Shown piece after piece: positions 49,830 through 63,625 of a DNA stretch of 64,000 nucleotides. Position 1 is the stretch's first letter. Each line of letters begins with the position of its first letter. The notes below the pieces were generated by a model. It ran no database searches. It was not told where the DNA came from and saw only the letters and a list, made by a program, of their open reading frames with translations. The translations under genes and the position numbers were made by a program. The DNA comes from Ptiloglossa arizonensis. Taxonomy: Eukaryota; Arthropoda; Insecta; Hymenoptera; Colletidae. The stretch is from positions 62,001 through 126,000 of the forward strand of contig NW_027478439.1 of the NCBI RefSeq assembly GCF_051014685.1, given 5' to 3'.

Positions 49830-50957
49830 AGAAATGGTTGAGAAGGCTACAAATTTCTCGCAATTCTGCTGCTCCAAACGCTTAACAAGAATGGCCTAGG
49901 GAAAAAATACACATACCGTTGTAATCGGGCGACTTTCTACTTTCAGATGCAATAGGAATTTTTGTGTTTGGTCAATCCTTTCGCGGGATATGGGAGTTTG
50001 AAGCTAAGAAATGGTTGAGAAGACAACAAATTTTGCGCACATCTGTTGCTCCAAAAGCTTAACCAGAATGACCTAGGGAAAAAATACACACACCTTTGTA
50101 ATCGGGCGAGTTCCTACTTTCAGGCGCAACAGGAATTTTTGGGTTTGGTCAATCCGTTCGCGAGATATGGGAGTTCGAAGCTAAGAAATGGTTGGGAAGG
50201 CAACAAATTTTGCGCACTTCTGCTGCTCCAAACGCTTAACCAGAATGGCCTAGGGAAAAAATACACATACCGTTGTAATCGGGCGCGTTTCTACTTTCAG
50301 ATGCAATAGTAATTTTTGGGTTTGGTCAATCCGTTCGCGAGATATGGGAGTTTGAATCTAAGAAATGGTTGAGAAGACAACAAATTTTGCGCACTTCTGC
50401 TGCTCCAAACGCTTAACCAGAGTGGCCTACGGAAAAAATACACATACCGTTGTAATCGGGCGACTTTCTACTTTGAGATGCAAAAGGAATTTTTGTGTTT
50501 GGTCAACCCTTTCGCGGGATATGGGAGTTTGAAGCTAAGAAATGGTTGAGAAGACAACAAATTTTTCGCACTTCTGCTGCTACAAACGCTTATCCAGAAT
50601 GGCCTAGGGAAAAAATACACATACCTTTGTAATCGGGAGAGTTTCTACTTTCAGACGCAACAGGAATTTTTGGGTTTGGTCAATCCGTTCACGAGATATG
50701 GGAGTTTGAAATTATGAAATGGTTGAGAAGACAACAAATTTTGCGCACTTCTGCTGCTCCAAACGCTTAACCAGAATGGCCTAGGGAAAAAATACACATA
50801 CCGTTGTAATCGGGCGCGTTTCTACTTTCAGACGCAATAGCAATTTTTGGGTTTGGTCAATCCGTTCGCGAGATATGGGAGTTTGAATCTGAGAAATGGT
50901 TGAGAAGACAACAAATTTTGCGCACTTCTGCTGCTCCAAACGCTTAACCAGAGTGGC
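49830..50957 (+). repeat. 1.13-kb block repeated at 51,600-52,727 (10 monomers apart), left copy
   Basis: The offset is exactly 1,770 bp. The block starts in a 'gagaaggctacaaatttctc' monomer and includes 'caggcgcaacagg', 'ggttgggaaggcaac', 'gggcgcgtttctac' and 'tttgaaattatgaaatgg'. Differences are few: 'gcaaaagg' against 'gcaatagg' near 50482, 'gagaagac' against 'gagaacac' near 50374, and 'cagacgcaatagc' against 'cagatgcaatagc' near 50830. The copies diverge at 'ggccgcagg' (50,957) against 'ggcctacgg' (52,727). Confidence 0.9.
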
Positions 50958-51599
50958 CGCAGGAATAAATACACGTACCGTTGCAATCGGCAGACTTTCT
51001 ACATTCAGACGCAACAGGAATATTTGGGTTTGGTCAATCCTTTCGCGAGATATGGGAGTTCGAAGCTAAGAAACGGTTGAGAAGACAAGAAATTGTTCGC
51101 ACTTCTGCTGCTCCAAACGCATGACCAGAATGGCCTAGGGACAAAATACACACACCGTTGTAATCGGGAGAGTTTCTACATTCAGACGCAACAGGAAATT
51201 TTGGGCTTGGTCAATCCGTACGCGAGATATGGGAGTTTGAAGCTAAGAAATGGTTGAGCAGACAAAAAATTTTTCGTACATCTGCTGCTGCAAACGCTTA
51301 ACCAGAATGGTCTAGGGAAAAAATACACATACCGTTGTAATCGGGCGACTTTCTACTTTCAGATGCATTAGGAATTTTTGTGTTTGGTCAATCCTTTCGC
51401 GGGATATGGGAGTTTGAAGCTAAGAAGCGGTTGAGAAGACAACAAATTTTTCGCACTTCTGCTGCTACAAACGCTAAACTAGAATGCCCTAGGGAGAAAA
51501 TACCCATACCGTTGTAATCGGGCGAGTATGTACTTTCAGATGCAAGAGGAATTTTTGGGCTTGGTCAATCCGTTCGCGAGATATGGGCGTTTGAAGCTA

Positions 51600-52727
51600 A
51601 GAAATGGTTGAGAAGGCTACAAATTTCTCGCAATTCTGCTGCTCCAAACGCTTAACAAGAATGGCCTAGGGAAAAAATACACATACCGTTGTAATCGGGC
51701 GACTTTCTACTTTCAGATGCAATAGGAATTTTTGTGTTTGGTCAATCCTTTCGCGGGATATGGGAGTTTGAAGCTAAGAAATGGTTGAGAAGACAACAAA
51801 TTTTGCGCACATCTGTTGCTCCAAAAGCTTAACCAGAATGACCTAGGGAAAAAATACACACACCTTTGTAATCGGGCGAGTTCCTACTTTCAGGCGCAAC
51901 AGGAATTTTTGGGTTTGGTCAATCCGTTCGCGAGATATGGGAGTTCGAAGCTAAGAAATGGTTGGGAAGGCAACAAATTTTGCGCACTTCTGCTGCTCCA
52001 AACGCTTAACCAGAATGGCCTAGGGAAAAAATACACATACCGTTGTAATCGGGCGCGTTTCTACTTTCAGATGCAATAGTAATTTTTGGGTTTGGTCAAT
52101 CCGTTCGCGAGATATGGGAGTTTGAATCTAAGAAATGGTTGAGAACACAACAAATTTTGCGCACTTCTGCTGCTCCAAACGCTTAACCAGAGTGGCCTAC
52201 GGAAAAAATACACATACCGTTGTAATCGGGCGACTTTCTACTTTGAGATGCAATAGGAATTTTTGTGTTTGGTCAACCCTTTCGCGGGATATGGGAGTTT
52301 GAAGCTAAGAAATGGTTGAGAAGACAACAAATTTTTCGCACTTCTGCTGCTACAAACGCTTATCCAGAATGGCCTAGGGAAAAAATACACATACCTTTGT
52401 AATCGGGAGAGTTTCTACTTTCAGACGCAACAGGAATTTTTGGGTTTGGTCAATCCGTTCACGAGATATGGGAGTTTGAAATTATGAAATGGTTGAGAAG
52501 ACAACAAATTTTGCGCACTTCTGCTGCTCCAAACGCTTAACCAGAATGGCCTAGGGAAAAAATACACATACCGTTGTAATCGGGCGCGTTTCTACTTTCA
52601 GATGCAATAGCAATTTTTGGGTTTGGTCAATCCGTTCGCGAGATATGGGAGTTTGAATCTGAGAAATGGTTGAGAAGACAACAAATTTTGCGCACTTCTG
52701 CTGCTCCAAACGCTTAACCAGAGTGGC
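51600..52727 (+). repeat. 1.13-kb block, right copy of 49,830-50,957
   Basis: Right partner at +1,770 bp. Its last part is itself repeated: about 52,470 to 53,002 recurs at 53,709 to 54,241 (1,239 bp, 7 monomers), with shared 'tttgaaattatgaaatgg', 'gatgcaatagcaattt', 'tttgaatctgag' and 'gagttggaagctaag'. The first of these recurs again at about 55,481 (1,769 bp further, 10 monomers minus the base lost near 55323). Confidence 0.85.
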
Positions 52728-55700
52728 CTACGGAAAAAATACACATACCGTTGTAATCGGGCGACTTTCTACTTTGAGATGCAATAGGAATTTTTGTGTT
52801 TGGTCAACCCTTTCGCGGGATATGGGAGTTGGAAGCTAAGAAATGGTTGAGAAGACAACAAATTTTTCGCACTTCTGCTGCTACAAACGCTTATCCAGAA
52901 TGGCCTAGGGATAAAATACACATACCGTTGTAATCGGGCGAGTTCCTACTTTCAGACGCAACAGGAATTTTTGGGATTGGTCAATCCGTTCGCGAGATAT
53001 GGGAGTTTGAAGCTAAGAAATGGGTGAGCAGACAACAAATTTTTCCCAATTCTGCTGCTCCAAACGCTTAACCAGAATGGCCTAGGGGAAAAATACACAT
53101 ACCGTTGTAATCGGGCGAGTTCCTACTTTCAGACGCAACAGGAATTTTTGTGTTTGGTCAATGAGTTCGCGAGATATGGGAGCTTGAAGCTAAGAAATGG
53201 TTGAGAACACAACAAATTTTGCGCAATTCTGCTGCTCCAAACGCTTAACCAGAATGGCCGCGGGAATAAATACACGTACCGTTGCAATCGGCAGACTTTC
53301 TACATTCAGACGCAACAGGAATATTTGTGTTTGGTCAATCCGTTCGCGAGATATGGGAGTTCGAAGCTAAGAAACGGTTGAGAAGACAAGAAATTGTTCG
53401 CACTTCTGCTGCTCCAAACGCATGACCAGAATGGCCTAGGGACAAAATACACATACCGTTGTAATCGGGAGAGTTTCTACATTCAGACGCAACAGGCAAT
53501 TTTGGGCTTGGTCAATCCGTACGCGAGATATGGGAGTTTGAAGCTAAGAAATGGTTGAGCAGACAACAAATTTTTCGAAAATCTGCTGCTGCAAACGCTT
53601 AACCAGAATGGTCTAGGGAAAAAATACACATACCGTTGTAATCGGGAGAGTTTCTACTTTCAGGCGCAGCAGGAATTTTTGGGTTTGGTCAATCCGTTCG
53701 CGAGATATGGGAGTTTGAAATTATGAAATGGTTGAGAAGACAACAAATTTTGCGCACTTCTGCTGCTCCAAACGCTTAACCAGAATGGCCTAGGGAAAAA
53801 ATACACATACCGTTGTAATCGGGCGCGTTTCTACTTTCAGATGCAATAGCAATTTTTGGGTTTGGTCAATCCGTTCGCGAGATATGGGAGTTTGAATCTG
53901 AGAAATGGTTGAGAAGACAACAAATTTTGCGCACTTCTGCTGCTCCAAACGCTTAACCAGAGTGGCCTACGGAAAAAATACACATACCGTTGTAATCGGG
54001 CGACTTTCTACTTTGAGATGCAATAGGAATTTTTGTGTTTGGTCAACCCTTTCGCGGGATATGGGAGTTGGAAGCTAAGAAATGGTTGAGAAGACAACAA
54101 ATTTTTCGCACTTCTGCTGCTACAAACGCTTATCCAGAATGGCCTAGGGATAAAATACACATACCGTTGTAATCGGGCGAGTTCCTACTTTCAGACGCAA
54201 CAGGAATTTTTGGGATTGGTCAATCCGTTCGCGAGATATGGGCGCTTGAAGCTAAGAAATGGTTGAGAAGGCTACAAATTTCTCGCAATTCTGCTGCTCC
54301 AATCGCTTAACAAGAATGGCCTAGGGAAAAAATACACATACCGTTGTAATCGGGCGACTTTCTACTTTCAGATGCAATAGGAATTTTTGTGTTTGGTCAA
54401 TCCTTTCGCGGGATATGGGAGTTTGAAGGTAAGAAATGGTTGAGAAGACAACAAATTTTTCGCAATTCTGCTGCTACAAACGCTTGTCCAGAATGGCCTA
54501 GGGAAAAAATACACACACCTTTGTAATCGGGCGAGTTCCTACTTTCAGGCGCAACAGGAATTTTTGGGTTTGGTCAATCCTTTCGCGGGATATGGGAGTT
54601 TGAATGTAAGAAATGGTTGAGAAGACAACAAATTTTTCGCAATTCTGCTGCTACAAACGCTTGTCCAGAATGGCCTAGGGAAAAAATACACATACCGTTG
54701 TAATCGGGAGAGTTTCTACTTTCAGGCGCAGCAGGAATTTTTGGGTTTGGTCAAGCCGTTCGCGAGATATGGGAGTTTGAAGCTAAGAAATGGTTGAGCA
54801 GACAACAAATTTTTCCCAATTCTGCTGCTCCAAACGATTAACCAGAATGGCCTAGGAAAAAAATACACATATGGTTGTAATCGGGCGAGTATCTACTTTC
54901 AGATGCAATAGTAATTTTTGGGTTTGTTCAATCCGTTCGCGAGATATGGGAGTTTGAATCTAAGAAATGGTTGAGAAGACAACAAATTTTCCGCACTTCT
55001 GCTGCTCCAAACGCTTAACCAGAGTGGCCCACGGAAAAAATACACATACGGTTGTAATCGAGCGACTTTCTACTTTCAAATGCAATAGGAATTTTTGTGT
55101 TTGGTCAATCCTTTCGCGGGATATGGGAGTTTGAAGCTAAGAAATGGTTGAGAAGACAACAAATTTTGCGCACATCTGTTGCTCCAAACGCTTAACCAGA
55201 ATGACCTAGGGAAAAAATACACACACCTTTGTAATCGGGCGAGTTCCTACTTTCCGACGCAACAGGAATTTTTGGGTTTGGTCAATCCATTCGCGAGATA
55301 TGGGAGTTTGAAGCTAAGAAATGGTGAGCAGACAACAAATTTTTCCCACTTCTGCTGCTCCAAACGCTTAACCACAATGGCCTAGGGAAAAAATACACAT
55401 ACATTTGTAATCGGGAGAGTTTCTACTTTCAGACGCAACAGGAATTTTTGGGTTTGGTCAATCCGTTCGCGAGATATGGGAGTTTGAAATTATGAAATGG
55501 TTGAGAAGACAACAAATTTTGCGCACTTCTGCTGCTCCAAACGCTTAACCAGAATGGCCTAGGGAAAAAATACACATACCGTTGTAATCGGGCGCGTTTC
55601 TACTTTCAGATGCAATAGCAATTTTTGGGTTTGGTCAATCCGTTCGCGAGATATGGGAGTTTGAATCTGAGAAATGGTTGAGAAGACAACAAATTTTCCG

Positions 55701-57759
55701 CACTTCTGCTGCTCCAAACGCTTAACCAGAGTGGCCCACGGAAAAAATACACATACGGTTGTAATCGAGCGACTTTCTACTTTCAAATGCAATAGGAATT
55801 TTTGTGTTTGGTCAATCCTTTCGCGGGATATGGGAGTTTGAAGCTAAGAAATGGTTGAGAAGACAACAAATTTTGCGCACATCTGTTGCTCCAAACGCTT
55901 AACCAGAATGACCTAGGGAAAAAATACACACACCTTTGTAATCGGGCGAGTTCCTACTTTCCGACGCAACAGGAATTTTTGGGTTTGGTCAATCCATTCG
56001 CGAGATATGGGAGTTTGAAGCTAGGAAATGGTTGAGCAGACAACAAATTTTTCCCACTTCTGCTGCTCCAAACGCTTAACCACAATGGCCTAGGGAAAAA
56101 ATACACATACATTTGTAATCGGGAGAGTTTCTACTTTCAGACGCAACAGGAATTTTTGGGTTTGGTCAATCCATTCGCGAGATATGGGAGTTTGAAGCTA
56201 AGAAATGGTTGAGCAGACAACAAATTTTTCCCACTTCTGCTGCTCCAAACGCTTAACCACAATGGCCTAGGGAAAAAATACACATACCGTTGTAATCGGG
56301 CGCGTTTCTACTTTCAGATGCAATAGTAATTTCTGGGTTTGGTCAATCCGTTCGCGAGATATGGGAGTTTGAATCTAAGAAATGGTTGTGAAGACAACAA
56401 ATTTTGCGCACTTCTGCTGCTCCAAACGCTTAACCAGAGTGGCCTACGGAAAAAATACACATACCGTTGTAATCGGGCGACTTTCTACTTTGAGATGCAA
56501 TAGGAATTTTTGTGTTTGGTCAACCCTTTCGCGGGATATGGGAGTTTGAAGCTGAGAAATGGTTGAGAAGACAACAAATTTTGCGGACTTCTGTTGCTCC
56601 AATCCCTTAACCAGTATGACCTAGGAAAAAAATTCACATACCGTTGTAATCGGGCGAGTTCCTACTTTCTGACGCAACAGGAATTTTTGGGTTTGGTCAA
56701 TCCATTCGCGAGATATGGGAGTTTGAAGCTAAGAAATGGTTGAGCAGACAACAAATTTTTCCCACTTCTGCTGCTCCAAACGCTTAACCACAATGGCCGC
56801 GGGAATAAATACACATACCGTTGCAATCGGCAGACATTCTACATTCAGACGCAACAGGAATATTTGGGTTTGGTCATTCCGTTCGCGAGATATGGGAGTT
56901 CGAAGCTAAGAAATGGTAGAGAAGACAAGAAATTTTTCGCACTTCTGCTGCTCCAAACGCATGACCAGAATGGCCTAGGGACAAAATACACATACCGTTG
57001 TATTCGGGAGAGTTTCTGCATTCAGACGCAACAGGAATTTTTGGGTTTGGTCAATCTGTTCGCGAGATATGGGAGTTTGAATCTAAGAAATGGTTGAGCA
57101 GGCAACAAATTTTTCCCAATTCTGCTGTTCCAAACGCTTAACCAGAATGGCATAGGGAAAAAGTACACATACCGTTGTAATCGGGCGACTTTCTACTTAC
57201 AGATGCATTAGGAATTTTTGTGTTTGGTCAATCCTTTCGCGGGATATGGGAGTTTGAAGCTAAGAAACGGTTGAGAAGACAACAAATTTTTCGCACTTCT
57301 GCTGCTACAAACGCTTAACCAGAATGGCCTAGGAAAAAAATACACATACCGTTGTAATCGGGCGAGTATCTACTTTCAGATGCAAGAGGAATTTTTGGGC
57401 TTGGTCAATCCGTTCGCGAGATATGGGCGTTTGAAGCTAAGAAATGGTTGAGAAGGCTACAAATTTCTCGCAATTCTGCTGCTCCAAACGCTTAACCAGA
57501 ATGGCCTAGGGAAAAAATACACATACCGTTGTAATCGGGCGACTTTCTACTTTCAGATGCAATAGGAATTTTTGTGTTTGGTCAATCCTTTCGCGGGATA
57601 TGGGAGTTTGAAGCTAAGAAATGGTTGAGAAGACAACAAATTTTTCGCACTTCTGCTGCTACAAACGCTTATCCAGAATGATCTAGGGAAAAAATACACA
57701 TACCGTTGTAATCGGGCGAGTATCTACTTTCAGATGCAAGAGGAATTTTTGGGCTTGGT

Positions 57760-59589
57760 CAATCCTTTCGCGAGATATGGGCGTTTGAAGCTAAGAAATG
57801 GTTGAGCAGACAACAAATTTTTCCCAATTCTCGTGATCCAAACGCTTAACCAGAATGGCCTAGGGAAAAATACACATCCCGTTGTAATCGAGCGAGTTTC
57901 TACTTTCAGATGCAAGAGGAATTTTTGGGTTTGGTCAATCCGTTCGCGAGATATGGGAGTTTGAAGCTAAGAAATGGTTGAGCAGACAACAAATTTTTCC
58001 CCATTCTGCTGCTCCAAACGCTTAACCAGAATGGCCTAGGGAAAAAATACACATACCGTTCTAATCGGGCGAGTTCCTACTTTCAGACGCAACAGGAATT
58101 TTTGGGTTTGGTCAATCCATTCGCGAGATATGGAAGTTTGAAGCTAAGAAATGGTTGAGCAGACAACAAATTTTTCGCACTTCTGCTGCTCCAAACGCTT
58201 AACCAGGATGGTATAGGGAAAAAATACACATCCCCTTGTAATCGGGAGAGTTTCTACTTTCAGACGCAGCAGGTATTTTTGGGTTTGGTCAATCCGTTCA
58301 CGAGATATGGGAGTTTGAAGGTAAGAAATGGTTGAACAGACAACAAATTTTTCGCACTTCTGCTGCTACAAACGCTTAACTAGAATGCCCTAGGGAGAAA
58401 ATACCCATACCGTTGTAATCGGGCGAGTATGTACTTTCAGATGCAAGAGGCATTTTTGGGCTTGGTCAATCCGTTCGCGAGATATGGGCGTTTGAAGCTA
58501 AGAAACGGTTGAGAAGGCTACAAATTTCTCGCAATTCTGCTGCTCCAAACGCTTAACAAGAATGGCCTAGGGAAAAAATACACATACCGTTGTAATCGGG
58601 CGACTTTCTACTTTCAGATGCAATAGGAATTTTTGTGTTTGGTCAATCCTTTCGCGGGATATGGGAGTTTGAAGGTAAGGAATGGTTGAGAAGACAACAA
58701 ATTTTCCGCACTTCTGCTGCTCCAAACGCTTAACCAGAGTGGCCTACGGAAAAAATACACAAACGGTTGTAATCGAGCGACTTTCTACTTTCAGATGCAA
58801 TAGGAATTTTTGTGTTTGGTCAATCCTTTCGCGGGATATGGGAGTTTGAAGCTAAGAAATGGTTGAGAAGACAACAAATTTTGCGCACATCTGTTGCTCC
58901 AAACGCTTAACCAGAATGACCTAGGGAAAAAATACACACACCTTTGTAATCGGGCGAGTTCCTACTTTCAGGCGCAACAGGAATTTTTGGGTTTGGTCAA
59001 TCCGTTCGCGAGATATGGGCGTTTGAAGCTAAGAAATGGTTGAGCAGACAACAAATTTTTCCCAATTCTCGTGATCCAAACGCTTAACCAGAATGGCCTA
59101 GGGAAAAATACACATCCCGTTGTAATCGAGCGAGTTTCTACTTTCAGATGCAAGAGGAATTTTTGGGTTTGGTCAATCCGTTCGCGAGATATGGGAGTTT
59201 GAAGCTAAGAAATGGTTGAGCAGACAACAAATTTTTCCCCATTCTGCTGCTCCAAACGCTTAACCAGAATGGCCTAGGGAAAAAATACACACACCGTTCT
59301 AATCGGGCGAGTTCCTACTTTCAGACGCAACAGGAATTTTTGGGTTTGGTCAATCCATTCGCGAGATATGAAAGTTTGAAGCTAAGAAATGGTTGAGCAG
59401 ACAACAAATTTTTCGCACTTCTGCTGCTCCAAACGCTTAACCAGGATGGTATAGGGAAAAAATACACATCCCCTTGTAATCGGGAGAGTTTCTACTTTCA
59501 GACGCAGCAGGTATTTTTGGGTTTGGTCAATCCGTTCACGAGATATGGGAGTTTGAAGGTAAGAAATGGTTGAACAGACAACAAATTTT
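57760..59589 (+). repeat. 7-monomer repeat (1,238 bp) in domain 3
   Basis: Bases 57,760 to about 58,350 recur at 58,998 to 59,589. Shared private features are 'aattctcgtgatcc', the shortened A tract in 'gggaaaaatacacatccc' (one base lost in each copy, near 57866 and 59106), 'accgttctaatc', 'aaccaggatggtataggg' and 'catccccttgtaatc'. The 1,238-bp offset equals 7 monomers less one base. Differences noted are 'atatggaagt' against 'atatgaaagt' near 58132 and 'ttttcgcac' against 'ttttcccac' near 58351. Confidence 0.85.
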
Positions 59590-62500
59590 TCCCACTTCTG
59601 CGGCTCCAAACGCTTAACCAGAATGGTCTAGGGAAAAAATACACATACCGTTGTAATCGGGCGACTTTCTACTTTCAGATGCATTAGGAATTTTTGTGTT
59701 TGGTCAATCCTTTCGCGGGATATGGGAGTTTGAAGCTAAGAAGCGGTTGAGAAGACAACAAATTTTTCGCACTTCTGCTGCTACAAACGCTTAACTAGAA
59801 TGCCCTAGGGAGAAAATACCCATACCGTTGTAATCGGGCGAGTATGTACTTTCAGATGCAAGAGGCATTTTTGGGCTTGGTCAATCCGTTCGCGAGATAT
59901 GGGCGTTTGAAGCTAAGAAATGGTTGAGAAGGCTACAAATTTCTCGCAATTCTGCTGCTCCAAACGCTTAACAAGAATGGCCTAGGGAAAAAATACACAT
60001 ACCGTTGTAATCGGGCGACTTTCTACTTTCAGATGCAATAGGAATTTTTGTGTTTGGTCAATCCTTTCGCGGGATATGGGAGTTTGAAGGTAAGGAATGG
60101 TTGAGAAGACAACAAATTTTCCGCACTTCTGCTGCTCCAAACGCTTAACCAGAGTGGCCTACGGAAAAAATACACATATCGTTGTAATCGGGCGACTTTC
60201 TACTTTGAGATGCAATAGGAATTTTTGTGTTTGGTCAACCCTTTCGCGGGATATGGGAGTTTGAAGCTAAGAAATGGTTGAGAAGACAACAAATTTTTCG
60301 CACTTCTGCTGCTACAAACGCTTATCCAGAATGGCCTAGGGAAAAAATACGCATACCTTTGTAATCGGGAGAGATTCTACTTTCAGACGCAACAGGAATT
60401 TTTGGGTTTGGTCAATCCGTTCACGAGATATGGGAGTTTGAAGCTAAGAAATGGTTGAGAAGACAACAAATTTTGCGCACTTCTGCTGCTCCAAACGCTT
60501 AACCAGAATGGCCTAGGGAAAAAATACACATACCGTTGTAATCGGGCGCGTTTCTACTTTCAGATGCAATAGTAATTTTTGGGTTTGGTCAATCCGTTCG
60601 CGAGATATGGGAGTTTGAATCTAAGAAATGGTTGAGAAGACAACAAATTTTGCGCACTTCTGCTGCTCCAAACGCTTAACCAGAGTGGCCTACGGAAAAA
60701 ATACACATACCGTTGTAATCGGGCGACTTTCTACTTTGAGATGCAATGGGAATTTTTGTGTCTGGTCAACCCTTTCGCGGGATATGGGAGTTTCAAGCTA
60801 AGAAATGGTTGAGAAGACAACAAATTTTTCGCACTTCTTCTGCTACAAACGCTTATCCAGAATGGCCTATGGAAAAAATACACATACCGTTGTAATCGGG
60901 CGAGTTCCTACTTTCAGACGCAGCAGGTATTTTTGGGTTTGGTCAATCCGTTCACGAGATATGGGAGTTTGAAGGTAAGAAATGGTTGAACAGACAACAA
61001 ATTTTTCGCACTTCTGCTGCTACAAACGCTTAACTAGAATGCCCTAGGGAGAAAATACCCATACCGTTGTAATCGGGCGAGTATGTACTTTCAGATGCAA
61101 GAGGCATTTTTGGGCTTGGTCAATCCGTTCGCGAGATATGGGCGTTTGAAGCTAAGAAACGGTTGAGAAGGCTACAAATTTCTCGCAATTCTGCTGCTCC
61201 AAACGCTTAACAAGAATGGCCTAGGGAAAAAATACACATACCGTTGTAATCGGGCGACTTTCTACTTTCAGATGCAATAGGAATTTTTGTGTTTGGTCAA
61301 TCCTTTCGCGGGATATGGGAGTTTGAAGCTAAGAAATGGTTGAGAAGACAACAAATTTTGCGCACATCTGTTGCTCCAAACGCTTAACCAGAATGACCTA
61401 GGGAAAAAATACACACACCTTTGTAATCGGGCGAGTTCCTACTTTCAGGCGCAACAGGAATTTTTGGGTTTGGTCAATCCGTTCGCGAGATATGGGCGTT
61501 TGAAGCTAAGAAATGGTTGAGCAGACAACAAATTTTTCCCAATTCTCGTGATCCAAACGCTTAACCAGAATGGCCTAGGGAAAAATACACATCCCGTTGT
61601 AATCGAGCGAGTTTCTACTTTCAGATGCAAGAGGAATTTTTGGGTTTGGTCAATCCGTTCGCGAGATATGGGAGTTTGAAGCTAAGAAATGGTTGAGCAG
61701 ACAACAAATTTTTCCCCATTCTGCTACTCCAAACGCTTAACCAGAATGGCCTAGGGAAAAAATACACATACCGTTCTAATCGGGCGAGTTCCTACTTTCA
61801 GACGCAACAGGAATTTTTGGGTTTGGTCAATCCATTCGCGAGATATGAAAGTTTGAAGCTAAGAAATGGTTGAGCAGACAACAAATTTTTCGCACTTCTG
61901 CTGCTCCAAACGCTTAACCAGGATGGTATAGGGAAAAAATACACATCCCCTTGTAATCGGGAGAGTTTCTACTTTCAGACGCAGCAGGTATTTTTGGGTT
62001 TGGTCAATCCGTTCACGAGATATGGGAGTTTGAAGGTAAGAAATGGTTGAACAGACAACAAATTTTTCCCACTTCTGCGGCTCCAAACGCTTAACCAGAA
62101 TGGTCTAGGGAAAAAATACACATACCGTTGTAATCGGGCGACTTTCTACTTTCAGATGCATTAGGAATTTTTGTGTTTGGTCAATCCTTTCGCGGGATAT
62201 GGGAGTTTGAAGCTAAGAAGCGGTTGAGAAGACAACAAATTTTTCGCACTTCTGCTGCTACAAACGCTTAACTAGAATGCCCTAGGGAGAAAATACCCAT
62301 ACCGTTGTAATCGGGCGAGTATGTACTTTCAGATGCAAGAGGCATTTTTGGGCTTGGTCAATCCGTTCGCGAGATATGGGCGTTTGAAGCTAAGAAATGG
62401 TTGAGAAGGCTACAAATTTCTCGCAATTCTGCTGCTCCAAACGCTTAACAAGAATGGCCTAGGGAAAAAATACACATACCGTTGTAATCGGGCGACTTTC

Positions 62501-62632
62501 TACTTTCAGATGCAATAGGAATTTTTGTGTTTGGTCAATCCTTTCGCGGGATATGGGAGTTTGAAGGTAAGGAATGGTTGAGAAGACAACAAATTTTCCG
62601 CACTTCTGCTGCTCCAAACGCTTAACCAGAGT
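58775..62632 (+). repeat. 14-monomer repeat (2,477 bp), two copies
   Basis: Bases 58,775 to about 60,155 recur at 61,252 to 62,632, offset 2,477 (14 monomers minus one base). Markers: 'gagtatgtac' at 59842 and 62319, 'aattctcgtgatcc' at about 59,065 and 61,542, and 'aaccaggatggtataggg' at about 59,437 and 61,914. The right copy therefore carries a third copy of the one-base deletion in 'gggaaaaatacacatccc' near 61581. After 60,155 the left copy goes into a 'cacatatcgttg' monomer and the right copy into 'cacaaacggttg'. Confidence 0.85.
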
Positions 62633-63625
62633 GGCCTACGGAAAAAATACACAAACGGTTGTAATCGAGCGACTTTCTACTTTCAGATGCAATAGGAATT
62701 TTTGTGTGTGGTCAATCCTTTCGCGGGAAATGGGAGTTTGAAGCTAAGAAATGGTTGAGAAGACAACAAATTTTGCGCACATCTGTTGCTCCAAACGCTT
62801 AACCAGAATGACCTAGGGAAAAAATACACACACCTTTGTAATCGGGCGAGTTCCTACTTTCAGGCGCAACAGGAATTTTTGGGTTTGGTCAATCCGTTCG
62901 CGAGATATGGGAGTTCGAAGCTAAGAAATGGTTGGGAAGGCAACAAATTTTGCGCACTTCTGCTGCTCCAAACGCTTAACCAGAATGGCCTAGGGAAAAA
63001 ATACACATACCGTTGTAATCGAGCGCGTTTCTACTTTCAGATGCAATAGTAATTTTTGGGTTTGGTCAATCCGTTCGCGAGATATGGGAGTTTGAATCTA
63101 AGAAATGGTTGAGAAGACAACAAATTTTGCGCACTTCTGCTGCTCCAAACGCTTAACCAGAGTGGCCTACGGAAAAAATACACATATCGTTGTAATCGGG
63201 CGACTTTCTACTTTGAGATGCAATAGGAATTTTTGTGTTTGGTCAACCCTTTCGCGGGATATGGGAGTTTGAAGCTAAGAAATGGTTGAGAAGACAACAA
63301 ATTTTTCGCACTTCTGCTGCTACAAACGCTTATCCAGAATGGCCTAGGGAAAAAATACGCATACCTTTGTAATCGGGAGAGATTCTACTTTCAGACGCAA
63401 CAGGAATTTTTGGGTTTGGTCAATCCGTTCACGAGATATGGGAGTTTGAAGCTAAGAAATGGTTGAGAAGACAACAAATTTTGCGCACTTCTGCTGCTCC
63501 AAACGCTTAACCAGAATGGCCTAGGGAAAAAATACACATACCGTTGTAATCGGGCGCGTTTCTACTTTCAGATGCAATAGTAATTTTTGGGTTTGGTCAA
63601 TCCGTTCGCGAGATATGGGAGTTTG
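60125..63625 (+). repeat. Half-kilobase block repeated 17 monomers apart (3,008 bp)
   Basis: About 60,125 to 60,617 recurs at 63,133 to 63,625. Both have 'cacatatcgttgtaatcggg', 'ctttgagatgcaatagg', 'aaaaaatacgcatac' and 'gggagagattctac'. The offset is 3,008 = 17 x 177 minus the base lost near 61581. The region between these copies contains the right half of the 2,477-bp repeat, so repeats of 14 and 17 monomers are interleaved. Confidence 0.8.
60177..60193 (+). other. CENP-B-box-like 17-mer in domain 3
   Basis: Same 8-of-9 match (ATCG, central A, CGGG) in a monomer that is otherwise a 'gggcgacttt' type, unlike the e monomers of domain 1. A duplicate lies at 63185 to 63201 in the 3,008-bp repeat. 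The ATCG form therefore arose or was transferred outside the e lineage. Protein binding is unproven. Confidence 0.4.

Noticed and set aside
50046..50309. 87-codon + strand frame repeated at 51,816 and 62,786
   Set aside because: All three are copies of the 'ggttgggaaggc' monomer variant that removes the TGA. Repetition is due to satellite amplification.
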